Origin: Actinomycetes bacterium
GTDB lineage: Bacteria; Actinomycetota; Actinomycetes; Actinomycetales; Cellulomonadaceae
Length of the DNA: 12,479 nucleotides
Direction of reading: 5' to 3'
Assembly: GCA_023438885.1 (NCBI GenBank)
Contig: JAEXPS010000122.1
Location: forward strand, 1 to 12,479
Part shown: positions 1 through 5,606 of the stretch, piece after piece
Layout of the letters: each line of letters opens with the position of its first letter
Numbering within the stretch: position 1 is the first letter of the stretch
Translations under genes and position numbers: made by a program
The notes under the pieces: generated by a model
The model's input: the letters and a program-made list of their open reading frames with translations, nothing else
Databases searched by the model: none
What the model was told of the DNA's origin: nothing

Positions 1-107
1 ATCACCGCACCCGTGGCGACGGCCGCACCACCGGCGACACCCGACCACTTCATGAAACTGCGTCGAGTCAACGGTGCGTCCAGCACCACTGGCATTCCTT
101 CGGGCAT
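1..107 (-). CDS. Tat-exported molybdopterin oxidoreductase, N-terminus only (DmsA-like; runs off the window)
   Basis: Only 35 codons are visible, starting at the ATG whose first base is 107 and reading leftward off the edge. They give an N-terminus with a twin-arginine motif, TRRSFMKWSG (residues 14-23), followed by an Ala/Gly/Val-rich hydrophobic stretch. This is a Tat signal peptide of the type carried by periplasmic or exported DMSO-reductase-family molybdoenzymes. A GAGGAG ribosome-binding site lies 5 nt before the ATG; a second in-frame ATG (Met5) is possible but less well spaced. The TorD/DmsD-like chaperone encoded upstream on the same strand and the surrounding cofactor genes support a bis-MGD enzyme such as DmsA. 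The catalytic domain is outside the window, so the substrate (DMSO, TMAO, selenate or other) cannot be told. The Tat signal is seen directly; the enzyme class is inferred from the motif and context. Confidence 0.72.
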   Translation of the reverse strand, partial: MPEGMPVVLDAPLTRRSFMKWSGVAGGAAVATGAV

Positions 108-157
108 GGCCACTCCTCGTCCGGAACGGGGCCTTCATCGGCTTCAGGTCGTGCGCC

Positions 158-201
158 ATCCTGGTGAAGCAGTTCACATGCCCGGCCGGGACAAAGGTCC
201 T
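158..201 (-). promoter_or_regulatory. Promoter of the Tat molybdoenzyme gene: DosR-like palindrome (site A) plus -10
   Basis: Site A is GGGACAAAGGTCCT at 188-201, matching 13 of 14 positions of the palindrome shared with other promoters in this island. On the minus strand a -10-like CAGGAT spans 163 to 158, its first base 31.5 bp from the palindrome centre. This predicts a start near 151, a leader of about 43 nt, and a GAGGAG ribosome-binding site before the ATG at 107. The hexamer lacks the usual first T, so the promoter is expected to depend on an activator. Confidence 0.55.
163..178 (-). promoter_or_regulatory. CRP/FNR-family-like operator, TGTGA-N6-TCACC
   Basis: Read on the minus strand, the 16-mer is TGTGAACTGCTTCACC, matching nine of the ten defined positions of the CRP/FNR-family consensus TGTGA-N6-TCACA (also the actinobacterial GlxR/Cmr type). 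It sits between site A and the start of the molybdoenzyme gene and overlaps the predicted -35/-10 spacer. There it would repress, or it would activate a start farther downstream. One copy only, so binding is a guess. Confidence 0.4.
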
Positions 202-436
202 TACCCATTCCGGCTGACGCGCAGAAGGCCGTCCGGACGATGCCCGCGCCATTTATGCAACGAGAATGGGACGGAATTCCGAAGGCGCACAGCCCCCTGA
301 CCAGCGCGTTCGAGAGGGAGGCGCGGAAATTGGCCGTCCTCAGGGCCCCTCAGGGCACGTTCGCACAGTTTCTCGCTATCAGAGCGCTCGGCGCCGGTTC
401 GGCCTCGATCGGACCGGAATATGAACGATCGTGCAG

Positions 437-1081
437 TCAGGCCCCGAACGTCGTGCGCGCCTGCTCGAGCAGACCATGTGTCAGGCCGGCCGCGCCGCGG
501 AAGTAGTCGGTGCGGGCGTGCTCGGCCACCTTGGCCAGGCAGTCCGGCGCCCAGGTGAGCAGATGGTCGTCCAGGAAGGCCTGGTGCGCCGCCAGGGCGG
601 CGTCCGCCGCCGCCTCGTCGCCGGTGTCGAGGGCATCGAGGGTCCGCAGGCACACCTGGGCCAGGAAGTGCAGCTCGAGCCCCAGGTGGTCGTCGGGCTC
701 CCGGTTCAGCTCCGGAGCGACGAGGCCGAACGCGCGGTACGCGGCGCGCACCTGGAGCGTCTGCTCCTCGAACAGGAGGCCTTCGCGGCTGCGGTACACC
801 GACTCGTACGGTGCGGCCAGCAGCGGGCCCGGCCCGACGAACAGGCGCTGGTGGTCACGCGCGAGGTCCACCGGGTCGCCCGCCGCACCGCGGACGAGCA
901 GGAGGGCACCCTGGCGCGAGACGTCGTCCCGCAGCGGCCACTGCTCGAACATCCCCGGGTGGCGGAGCCGCTCGAGCAGGGCGACGTCCGGCGGCTCGAG
1001 GAACAGCCGGGAGGTCAGCGTGTAGGCGCCGGCGAAGGCGTCGAGGCGCTCGCCGAGAGCCACCTGCGCGTCGTGGGGCAT
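437..1081 (-). CDS. TorD/DmsD-family molybdoenzyme-specific chaperone
   Basis: A 214-residue, mostly helical, leucine/alanine-rich cytoplasmic protein, the normal size for TorD/DmsD/NarJ chaperones. The family hallmarks are visible: HQRLFVGPGPLLAAPYESVY (residues 77-96) and EPDDHLGLELHFLA (128-141). Such proteins bind the Tat signal of their client, hold the apoenzyme for bis-MGD insertion and proofread export. The likely client is the Tat protein starting at 107 on the same strand, downstream of this gene. Unusually for a dms-type locus, the chaperone lies upstream of the enzyme and is separated from it by a 329-bp control region. The ATG at 1081 has GAGGAG 5 nt upstream. The closest member (DmsD, TorD or other) cannot be decided from sequence reading alone. 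Confidence 0.9.
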   Translation of the reverse strand: MPHDAQVALGERLDAFAGAYTLTSRLFLEPPDVALLERLRHPGMFEQWPLRDDVSRQGALLLVRGAAGDPVDLARDHQRLFVGPGPLLAAPYESVYRSREGLLFEEQTLQVRAAYRAFGLVAPELNREPDDHLGLELHFLAQVCLRTLDALDTGDEAAADAALAAHQAFLDDHLLTWAPDCLAKVAEHARTDYFRGAAGLTHGLLEQARTTFGA

Positions 1082-1115
1082 TCGAACTCCTCGTCACTGA
1101 ACGGGCCGATCCGCC

Positions 1116-1160
1116 ATCCTCGCGACGTGCCCGGGGGCGCCCCGGGGACAAAGGTCCCCG
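1116..1160 (-). promoter_or_regulatory. Promoter of the TorD/DmsD-like gene: site B plus -10
   Basis: Site B is the best copy of the island palindrome: CGGGGAC (1143-1149), AAAG, GTCCCCG (1154-1160), a perfect 7-bp inverted repeat. On the minus strand GAGGAT (1121 to 1116) lies with its first base 30.5 bp from the centre, predicting a start near 1109, where the palindrome centre would be at -42.5. AGGATGGCG recurs at nearly the same distance from site A in the molybdoenzyme promoter. A GC-only palindrome (CCCGGGG, GCG, CCCCGGG; 1130-1146) fills the -35 region. Confidence 0.55.
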
Positions 1161-1187
1161 ACGGCCGGACCGACCGGCCGCGACGCT
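1143..1187 (+). promoter_or_regulatory. Promoter of the DUF6457-like gene: site B shared, plus -10
   Basis: Site B also faces the rightward gene. On the plus strand GACGCT (1182-1187) begins 30.5 bp from the palindrome centre, the same spacing as on the minus side, predicting a start near 1194. The hexamer matches only the A and final T of TANNNT. The leader would then carry GAGGAGGA (1223-1230). Confidence 0.42.
1162..1180. repeat. Perfect inverted repeat next to site B
   Basis: CGGCCGG (1162-1168) and CCGGCCG (1174-1180) are perfect 7-bp arms around ACCGA. The repeat begins 2 bp after site B and covers the -35 region of the rightward promoter, so it could be a second operator. In DNA this GC-rich, chance is a real alternative. 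Confidence 0.4.
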
Positions 1188-1236
1188 TGACGGCACCCGC
1201 CCGGGGACAGGGTCTCGACGACGAGGAGGACGCCTG

Positions 1237-1521
1237 GTGGACGCCATGGCGGAGATGGATCGCTGGCTCGGCATGCTGGGCCCGGAGCTCGGCCTGCCCG
1301 ATGAGGTGATGGCACAGGTCAAGGGCCCGCTGCTCGACCTGGTACGCGACGTCGCACACGGCGTGGCGCGGCCCGCGGGCGCGATGACCGCGTTCCTCGT
1401 CGGCCTGGCCGCCGGGCTCGCGACGGAGGGCGGGGACCCCGCCGGATCCGGCGACGCGGCTCTGGAGCAGATCGCGCGGGCCGGCCGCCTGGCGTCCGGC
1501 TGGGTGCCTCAGGAGGACTGA
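1237..1521 (+). CDS. Small DUF6457-like protein of unknown function
   Basis: A 94-residue soluble protein, mostly helical. Its core (MDRWLGMLGPELGL, then LLDLVRDVAHGVARPAGAMTAFLVGLAAG; split here for reading at residues 7-20 and 32-60) matches my memory of the actinobacterial DUF6457 family, which often accompanies or is fused to MobA-type proteins. The GTG start at 1237 is chosen because GAGGAGGA (1223-1230) lies 6 nt before it; the in-frame ATG at 1246 is spaced too far. Its 3' end overlaps the end of mobA by 13 bp, tail to tail. It shares site B with the TorD-like chaperone, which ties it by context to cofactor or molybdoenzyme maturation. No catalytic motif is seen and no function is assigned. 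Confidence 0.75.
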   Translation: MDAMAEMDRWLGMLGPELGLPDEVMAQVKGPLLDLVRDVAHGVARPAGAMTAFLVGLAAGLATEGGDPAGSGDAALEQIARAGRLASGWVPQED

Positions 1522-2171
1522 CCCTCGGGCTGCGCCTCGCGGGCGTCCCCGGCCCCCCGGGCGTCCACGATGTCGCGCGCCAGCGCGAGGTCGGCCGAGT
1601 TGTCGACGTCGAGCGTCTCCGCCAGCGACGCGGGGATGAACCCGCCCGAGATCCCCGCCAGCGACGGCTGCAGCCGGTCCCCCGAGCGCACGAGCGCCAG
1701 CGCGCGCTTGAGCGCCGAGCGCCGGTAGACCGCGAGCAGCGGCTGCCGGCGGCCGGCGGCGTCGACGGACAGGACTCCGTCGGTCTGCTCGTCCTCCTCG
1801 ATCCGGGCGACGAGCCGCGGCACCACGCTCGCGGCGAAGGGCTGGTCACCGGCGAGGGCGACGACCAGCGTGACGCCGGCTGGCAGCGCGGCCGCACCGG
1901 CCGCCAACCCGACGGCGGGACCACCGCCCGGCGGGTTCTCGCGGACGAACCGGACGTGGCCGAGACCCGCCGGCAGTGCCTCGGCCGGATCGGGGGCGAC
2001 GACGACCGTCGGCCAGGTGGGAAGCTCGGTCAGCAACCGGTGCAGGATCGACATCCCGCCCACGTCGAGGGCGGTCTTGTCGCCGCCGCCCAGGCGCGCG
2101 GACGTGCCGCCGGCGAGGACGACGATGCCCACGGTGTCGCCGGACGGCGCTGACTTCTTCCGTCGAGCCAT
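1509..2171 (-). CDS. mobA: Molybdenum cofactor guanylyltransferase MobA
   Basis: A 220-residue nucleotidyltransferase that would join GMP from GTP to Mo-molybdopterin to make MGD, the cofactor of DMSO-reductase-family enzymes. The nucleotide-binding signature LAGGTSARLGGGDK is at residues 19-32, ENPPGGGPAVGL at 78-89 and the metal-binding LAGDQPF at 106-112. Length is close to that of E. coli MobA. The frame stays open to a GTG at 2240, but the ATG at 2171 is preferred: it places the conserved loop near the N-terminus and sits 6 nt after a -10-like CAGGAT whose AGGA could alternatively be a ribosome-binding site. It follows modC by 110 bp on the same strand and converges on the DUF6457-like gene with a 13-bp overlap. 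A closely related cytidylyltransferase (MocA) is less likely given the DMSO-reductase context. Confidence 0.88.
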   Translation of the reverse strand: MARRKKSAPSGDTVGIVVLAGGTSARLGGGDKTALDVGGMSILHRLLTELPTWPTVVVAPDPAEALPAGLGHVRFVRENPPGGGPAVGLAAGAAALPAGVTLVVALAGDQPFAASVVPRLVARIEEDEQTDGVLSVDAAGRRQPLLAVYRRSALKRALALVRSGDRLQPSLAGISGGFIPASLAETLDVDNSADLALARDIVDARGAGDAREAQPEGQSS

Positions 2172-2177
2172 CGGGCC

Positions 2178-2219
2178 ATCCTGCCGGACCAGGCAGTCCC
2201 TCTGTGGGACCTCGGTCGG
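2178..2219 (-). promoter_or_regulatory. Candidate promoter of mobA: degenerate palindrome (site E) plus -10
   Basis: Between modC and mobA the minus strand reads CGACCGAGGTCC (2218 to 2207), with one mismatch to the GGnC-N4-GnCC pattern. Its centre lies 29.5 bp before the first base of CAGGAT (2183 to 2178), which ends 6 nt before the mobA ATG. The geometry matches the moaA and HTH-Mop promoters, but the palindrome is the weakest of the set. Readthrough from the mod operon could also supply mobA. Confidence 0.35.
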
Positions 2220-2281
2220 GGTCGCGCCCGTGACCTCCACCTACGGAGCGCGGCACTGGCCGGATCCACCGGGTGCCCGTC

Positions 2282-2911
2282 TCAGAGCGCGACGATCCGG
2301 TCGGCCAGCGAACGCACGTCCTGCGGGTCGTGGGTGACGATCACGACGGGACGGTCCCCGTCGGACACGTTCTCGCGCAGCAGGTCGCGCACGTAGGGCT
2401 TGGACGCCTCGTCGAGCGCGGCGAACGGCTCGTCGAGCAGCAGCACCTCCGGCTGGACGACGAGCGTCCGGGCGAGCTCGACCCGTTGCGCCTGCCCGCC
2501 CGAGAGTCGGGCGGCCGGCCGGTCGGCGTGCTCGTCGACACCGAGTCGCACGAGCCACTCGCGCGCGTGCGAGCGGGCCTCTTTGCGGGGCACGCCCCGG
2601 GCCCTCGGCCCGAAGGCGACGTTCTCGAGGGCGGACAGGTGCGGGAACAGCATGTGCTGCTGGAACACGAGGCCGCAGCGCCGCTCCTCGGCGGGGACGT
2701 GGATCCCCGCGGAGGCGTCCGTCAGCAGGTGGGAGCCGAGCCGCACGTGCCCGTCCGACAGCTCGACGAGCCCGGCGACGGCGTGCAGGAAGGTCGTCTT
2801 GCCCGCCCCGTTGGCCCCCACGAGGGCGACTGTCTCGCCCGGCTCGACCACGAGCTGCAGGTCGAGGGCGAACGAGCGCCGGCGGACGACGACGTGCGTG
2901 TCGAGCCTCAT
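2282..2911 (-). CDS. modC: Molybdate ABC transporter ATP-binding protein ModC, short form without Mop/TOBE domain
   Basis: A 209-residue ABC ATPase that would power molybdate import with ModB. Walker A GANGAGKTT is at residues 32-40, the Q-loop at FQQ (83-85), the signature LSGGQ at 136-140, Walker B LLLDEP at 157-162 and the switch histidine at 194. The protein stops at DRIVAL, right after the nucleotide-binding domain, whereas E. coli ModC is about 350 residues and ends in a molybdate-binding TOBE/Mop region. A Mop domain is instead encoded in the first gene of the same operon. The ATG at 2911 overlaps the modB stop as ATGA. Continuing past the TGA in frame gives an arginine-rich stretch without TOBE character, so recent truncation by that stop is not supported. 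Confidence 0.9.
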   Translation of the reverse strand: MRLDTHVVVRRRSFALDLQLVVEPGETVALVGANGAGKTTFLHAVAGLVELSDGHVRLGSHLLTDASAGIHVPAEERRCGLVFQQHMLFPHLSALENVAFGPRARGVPRKEARSHAREWLVRLGVDEHADRPAARLSGGQAQRVELARTLVVQPEVLLLDEPFAALDEASKPYVRDLLRENVSDGDRPVVIVTHDPQDVRSLADRIVAL

Positions 2912-3762
2912 TCGGTGCGCACCCCCACCAGTCCGGCGAGCCAGCGGGAGCGCAGTCCCACCAGCACGGCGAGCGAGACGGCGATCAGCACCAACGAGAG
3001 CGCGAGCGCGGTGTCCGGATCGCGTTCCATCGCCAGGTAGATCGCCAGCGGCATGGTCTGCGTGCGGCCGGGGAAGTTCCCGGCGAACGTGATCGTCGCG
3101 CCGAACTCCCCGAGTGCGCGCGCGAAGCACAGCACGGTGCCGGTGACCAGCGAGGGTCCGACGAGCGGAAGGGTCACCCGGCGGAACGCGTACCAGCGGG
3201 ACGCGCCGAGAACCGCCGCGGCCTGCTCGTACCGTCGGTCGACGGAGCGCAGTGAACCGTCCACCGACAGCACGAGGAACGGCAGCGCGACGAACGCCTC
3301 GGCCAGGACGACGGCCACCGTGGTGAACGGGACGGTGACGCCGAACCAGGCGTCCAGGTGCCGGCCGAGGAGCCCCCGCCGGCCCAGCAGCGAGAGCAGG
3401 GCGACGCCGCCGACGACGGGCGGCATGACGAGCGGCATGGTCAGCAGGGCACGCAGCACGTTCTGCCCGACGAACCGCGTGCGAGCGAGCAGCCATGCCA
3501 GGGGAACGCCCAGCACCACGCAGATCGCAGTCGCCGCGGTGGCCGTGCGCAGCGAGAGCCACAGGGCCTCGAGCACCGGTCCCGAGGCGACCAGCGAGCC
3601 GAGCTGGCTCCACGGGGCGCGCTCCAGGAGCGCGACGAACGGGAGCACCAGGAAGGCCACGCCCACCAGCGCGGGGACCACCAACGCGGCCGGCGCGCGA
3701 CCTCGCCGGCGCAGTGATCTCGGCGCCCGCACTGGATCGCCGTTGAGCGTCTGTTGTGCCAT
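2908..3762 (-). CDS. modB: Molybdate ABC transporter permease ModB
   Basis: A 284-residue inner-membrane protein with about six hydrophobic segments (for example near residues 25-45, 70-93, 105-126, 145-166 and 252-270). It carries the EAA-type coupling loop that docks on ModC (YEQAAAVLGASRW, 178-190, followed by FRRVTLPLVGPSL) and EFGATITFAG (219-228), typical of molybdate/sulfate permeases. It is somewhat longer than E. coli ModB because of a basic N-terminal cytoplasmic tail. The ATG at 3762 follows the modA stop by 4 bp, and its own stop overlaps the modC start, so translation is coupled. Confidence 0.93.
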   Translation of the reverse strand: MAQQTLNGDPVRAPRSLRRRGRAPAALVVPALVGVAFLVLPFVALLERAPWSQLGSLVASGPVLEALWLSLRTATAATAICVVLGVPLAWLLARTRFVGQNVLRALLTMPLVMPPVVGGVALLSLLGRRGLLGRHLDAWFGVTVPFTTVAVVLAEAFVALPFLVLSVDGSLRSVDRRYEQAAAVLGASRWYAFRRVTLPLVGPSLVTGTVLCFARALGEFGATITFAGNFPGRTQTMPLAIYLAMERDPDTALALSLVLIAVSLAVLVGLRSRWLAGLVGVRTE

Positions 3763-3766
3763 GGGA

Positions 3767-4558
3767 TCAGGCCGCCCCGAAGCCGGCGCTCGCGAGGATC
3801 TGCTGGCCCGTGACGGAGAGCACGAGCGCGACGAACGCCTCCGCCGCCGCCGGGTTGGCAGCCTCGCGCAGCGTGGCGATCGGGTAGACGTTGACCGCGC
3901 CGTCCGCCTCCGGGAACGTGATGGTCTCGACGTGGTCGTGTGCGGCGATGCCGTCCGTCGCGTACACGAGCGCCGCGTCGACCTCCCCCTCGGTCACCAG
4001 CTGGAGCGTCGCGCTGACGTTCTGGCCGAAGGTGTCGGGGGCACCGGTGAGACCGGCCGCGGTGAGCACCGACGTCGCAGCCGATCCGCACGGAGCGGAC
4101 GGGTCGCACAAGGCGATCTTCAGGTCCGGGTTCGCCAGGTCCGCGAGGCCGGTGATCCTCGCCGGGTTGCCCGCGGGCGTCACGATGACCAGCGAGTTGT
4201 GGGCGAACACGGTCGGCGGGTTCACCACCGCGGCCGCGTCCGTCATCGTCGAGGAGTTCGCCGCCGCGAACACGTCGGCGGGCGCCCCCGCGACGATCTG
4301 CGTCGCCAGCGTGCCCGACGAGCCGAAGTTGAACGTCACCCGCAGGTCCGGGTGGTCGGCGGTCAGGATCTCGCCGAGCTGCGTGAACGTCAGCTGGAGC
4401 GACGCCGCGGCGAAGACGACGAGCTCGCCGCTCAGCGCGGGCTCGGCCGCGGTCGGTGCGACGCCCGGCGCTGCCTGCGCGCCGGGCGCGCAGGCGGCGA
4501 GCGCGAGGGCGCCTGCGGCGAGCAGGGCGGCCGGGAGTCGACGAAGCCGGGGCGTCAT
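3767..4558 (-). CDS. modA: Molybdate-binding lipoprotein ModA
   Basis: A 263-residue extracytoplasmic solute-binding protein. The N-terminus has a basic start, a hydrophobic core and a lipobox LAAC (Cys23), so it should be a membrane-anchored lipoprotein. The mature part follows the ModA pattern: VVFAAASLQLTFTQL near residues 47-61, then NFGSSGTLATQI and GAPADVFAAAN, and late in the chain EGEVDAALVYATD. It would capture molybdate or tungstate and hand it to ModB/ModC. Its ATG overlaps the stop of the HTH-Mop gene (ATGA at 4558-4555), so it is the second gene of that operon. Confidence 0.93.
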   Translation of the reverse strand: MTPRLRRLPAALLAAGALALAACAPGAQAAPGVAPTAAEPALSGELVVFAAASLQLTFTQLGEILTADHPDLRVTFNFGSSGTLATQIVAGAPADVFAAANSSTMTDAAAVVNPPTVFAHNSLVIVTPAGNPARITGLADLANPDLKIALCDPSAPCGSAATSVLTAAGLTGAPDTFGQNVSATLQLVTEGEVDAALVYATDGIAAHDHVETITFPEADGAVNVYPIATLREAANPAAAEAFVALVLSVTGQQILASAGFGAA

Positions 4559-4956
4559 GGCCGGCACCCGGGAGCCTCGATGATCACGTCGGTGGCCTTC
4601 ACCACCGCGTCCGCGAGGACACCGGCTTCCAGGCCGAGCTCGTCGGCCGCTTCGCGGCTGATGAGCGAGACCACCCGATGCGGGCCCGCCTGGATCTCCA
4701 CCTGGGCCATCACGGTGTCCCGGACCACGCGGGTGACGATGCCGGTGAGCCGGTTGCGCGCGGAGACGGGTCCGGTGTGCCCCTCGGGCGTCGCGGCCAG
4801 ATCCTGGGCGAGCCGGGCCAGGTCCGCCCCGGCGACGGTCTGACGTCCGGACTCCGACCTGCCGGCAGGCAGACGCCCGGCGTCGACCCATCGGCGCACG
4901 GTGTCGTCGCTGACACCGAGCAGGGCCGCCGCCTCCGAGATCCGGAATTCTGGCAT
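4555..4956 (-). CDS. HTH-Mop (molbindin) protein, probable molybdate-responsive regulator
   Basis: A 133-residue two-domain protein. Residues 4-25 form an excisionase/MerR-like helix-turn-helix (FRISEAAALLGVSDDTVRRW), and residues 65-127 form one Mop/TOBE domain that starts SARNRLTGIVTRVV and ends DAVVKATDVIIE, as in molbindins that bind molybdate. It could sense molybdate and regulate the operon, store molybdate, or stand in for the Mop domain missing from ModC. The ATG at 4956 is chosen as the first codon of the conserved HTH. It has no ribosome-binding site, and a -10-like GAGCCT ends 6 nt before it, suggesting a leaderless mRNA. It heads the HTH-Mop-modA-modB-modC operon. E. coli ModE has the same idea (HTH plus molbindin) but a different HTH. 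Confidence 0.85.
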   Translation of the reverse strand: MPEFRISEAAALLGVSDDTVRRWVDAGRLPAGRSESGRQTVAGADLARLAQDLAATPEGHTGPVSARNRLTGIVTRVVRDTVMAQVEIQAGPHRVVSLISREAADELGLEAGVLADAVVKATDVIIEAPGCRP

Positions 4957-4962
4957 CACCGG

Positions 4963-5006
4963 AGGCTCGCGCAGCGCTGTGCCGCTGATGCGGGCCCAAG
5001 GTCCCG
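4963..5006 (-). promoter_or_regulatory. Promoter of the HTH-Mop-modABC operon: site C plus -10
   Basis: Site C is CGGGCCCAAGGTCCCG at 4991-5006, a full 14-position match to GGGnC-N4-GnCCC at 4992-5005. On the minus strand GAGCCT (4968 to 4963) begins 30.5 bp from the centre and ends 6 nt before the ATG at 4956. With a leaderless start the palindrome is centred at -42.5, exactly as for moaA. Confidence 0.55.
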
Positions 5007-5088
5007 ACAGAGCCGCACGTGCGTGCACTTTGCGGGTGTCCACGCCGCAATTGCGTGGCTCTCGGGGGCGTGTGGGGCACCAGCGGGG

Positions 5089-5131
5089 CGGGTGACGCGT
5101 TTTCCGGGTCACCCGTCGAGGCACCTACGCT
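5089..5131 (+). promoter_or_regulatory. moaE promoter with its own inverted repeat
   Basis: TACGCT (5126-5131) is a good TANNNT -10, ending 7 nt before the moaE ATG with no ribosome-binding site, which suggests a leaderless mRNA. Upstream, CGGGTGAC (5089-5096) and GTCACCCG (5108-5115) form a perfect 8-bp inverted repeat around an 11-bp spacer with a TTTT run, covering the -35 region. It differs from the palindrome found at the other promoters of the island and could be a separate operator. Confidence 0.5.
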
Positions 5132-5138
5132 GGCCCGC

Positions 5139-5603
5139 ATGGGTAACGACGCCGAGGACCGGTCGCGGGTCAGCCCGGCGGCTCACGCCGTGGCACGAGC
5201 CGGGGTGAGCGACCAGCCGCTGGACGTGGCCGAGCACGCCGCGCTCGTCGAGCGCGACAGCGCGGGCGCCGTCGTGACGTTCGCCGGCGTGGTGCGCGAC
5301 CACGACCACGGCGTGAGCGTCTCGTGGCTGGAGTACGTCGCCCACCCGTCCGCGGGCGACATCGTCGCCGAGATCGCCCGTGAGGTCGCCGACGAGTTCG
5401 ACGTCGACGCCGTCGCGGTCACCCACCGCGTCGGGCGCCTCGAGATCGGGGAGTGCGCGCTGGCCGCCGCGACGTCGTCGGCCCACCGCGCGGCGGCGTT
5501 CGCCGCGACCAGCGAGCTCGTCGAGCGGGTCAAGCAGCGGCTGCCGGTGTGGAAGCGCCAGGTGTTTCCCGGCGGCGACTCGGAGTGGGTCAACTCCCCG
5601 TAG
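5139..5603 (+). CDS. moaE: Molybdopterin synthase large (catalytic) subunit MoaE
   Basis: A 154-residue protein that pairs with thiocarboxylated MoaD to convert cPMP to molybdopterin. Family landmarks are FAGVVRDHDHG (residues 48-58), LEYVAHPSA (64-72), HRVGRLEIGE (96-105) and the catalytic lysine region VKQRLPVWKRQVFPGG (131-146, with Lys132 and Lys139). The N-terminus has roughly 20 extra poorly conserved residues; the ATG at 5139 is kept because a -10 box ends 7 nt upstream and there is no other signal. It ends 3 bp from the end of moaD, tail to tail, so the two subunits of one enzyme are on opposite strands under different promoters. Confidence 0.93.
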   Translation: MGNDAEDRSRVSPAAHAVARAGVSDQPLDVAEHAALVERDSAGAVVTFAGVVRDHDHGVSVSWLEYVAHPSAGDIVAEIAREVADEFDVDAVAVTHRVGRLEIGECALAAATSSAHRAAAFAATSELVERVKQRLPVWKRQVFPGGDSEWVNSP

Positions 5604-5606
5604 TCG

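Larger units (their letters stand above)
108..436. other. 329-bp control region between chaperone and molybdoenzyme genes
   Basis: No convincing gene is seen here. The stretch is less GC-rich than its neighbours. It holds the promoter elements of the molybdoenzyme gene (listed separately: palindrome 188-201, CRP/FNR-like site 163-178, -10-like CAGGAT at 158-163). Farther upstream are a perfect 10-bp palindrome CGGAATTCCG (272-281) and an AT-rich CATAAA on the minus strand (252-257) that could serve as a second -10 but has no clear -35. An imperfect inverted repeat (CCGGTTCG 394-401 with CGGACCGG 410-417) lies shortly after the chaperone stop. It has no T-run and is only a weak terminator candidate. 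Confidence 0.5.

Noticed and set aside
394..417. Inverted repeat after the TorD-like stop as an intrinsic terminator
   Set aside because: On the transcribed minus strand the stem has a C-A mismatch and no T-run follows. It is mentioned only within the control-region entry.
240..506. An 88-codon rightward open frame in the control region
   Set aside because: It overlaps the end of the TorD-like gene on the other strand, has no ribosome-binding site, and its sequence shows no domain; the overlapping minus-strand frame is similar.
2172..2240. mobA starting at the GTG at 2240, adding 23 residues
   Set aside because: The extension is not typical of MobA, has no ribosome-binding site of its own that I can see, and would run through the proposed -10 and palindrome. 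The ATG at 2171 fits family length and promoter geometry.
2172..2284. modC truncated by a recent nonsense mutation (TGA after DRIVAL) with the rest still readable
   Set aside because: Reading through the TGA gives a short Pro/Ser then Arg-rich stretch without TOBE/Mop features, and the region is used by the mobA promoter. A stable short ModC fits better.
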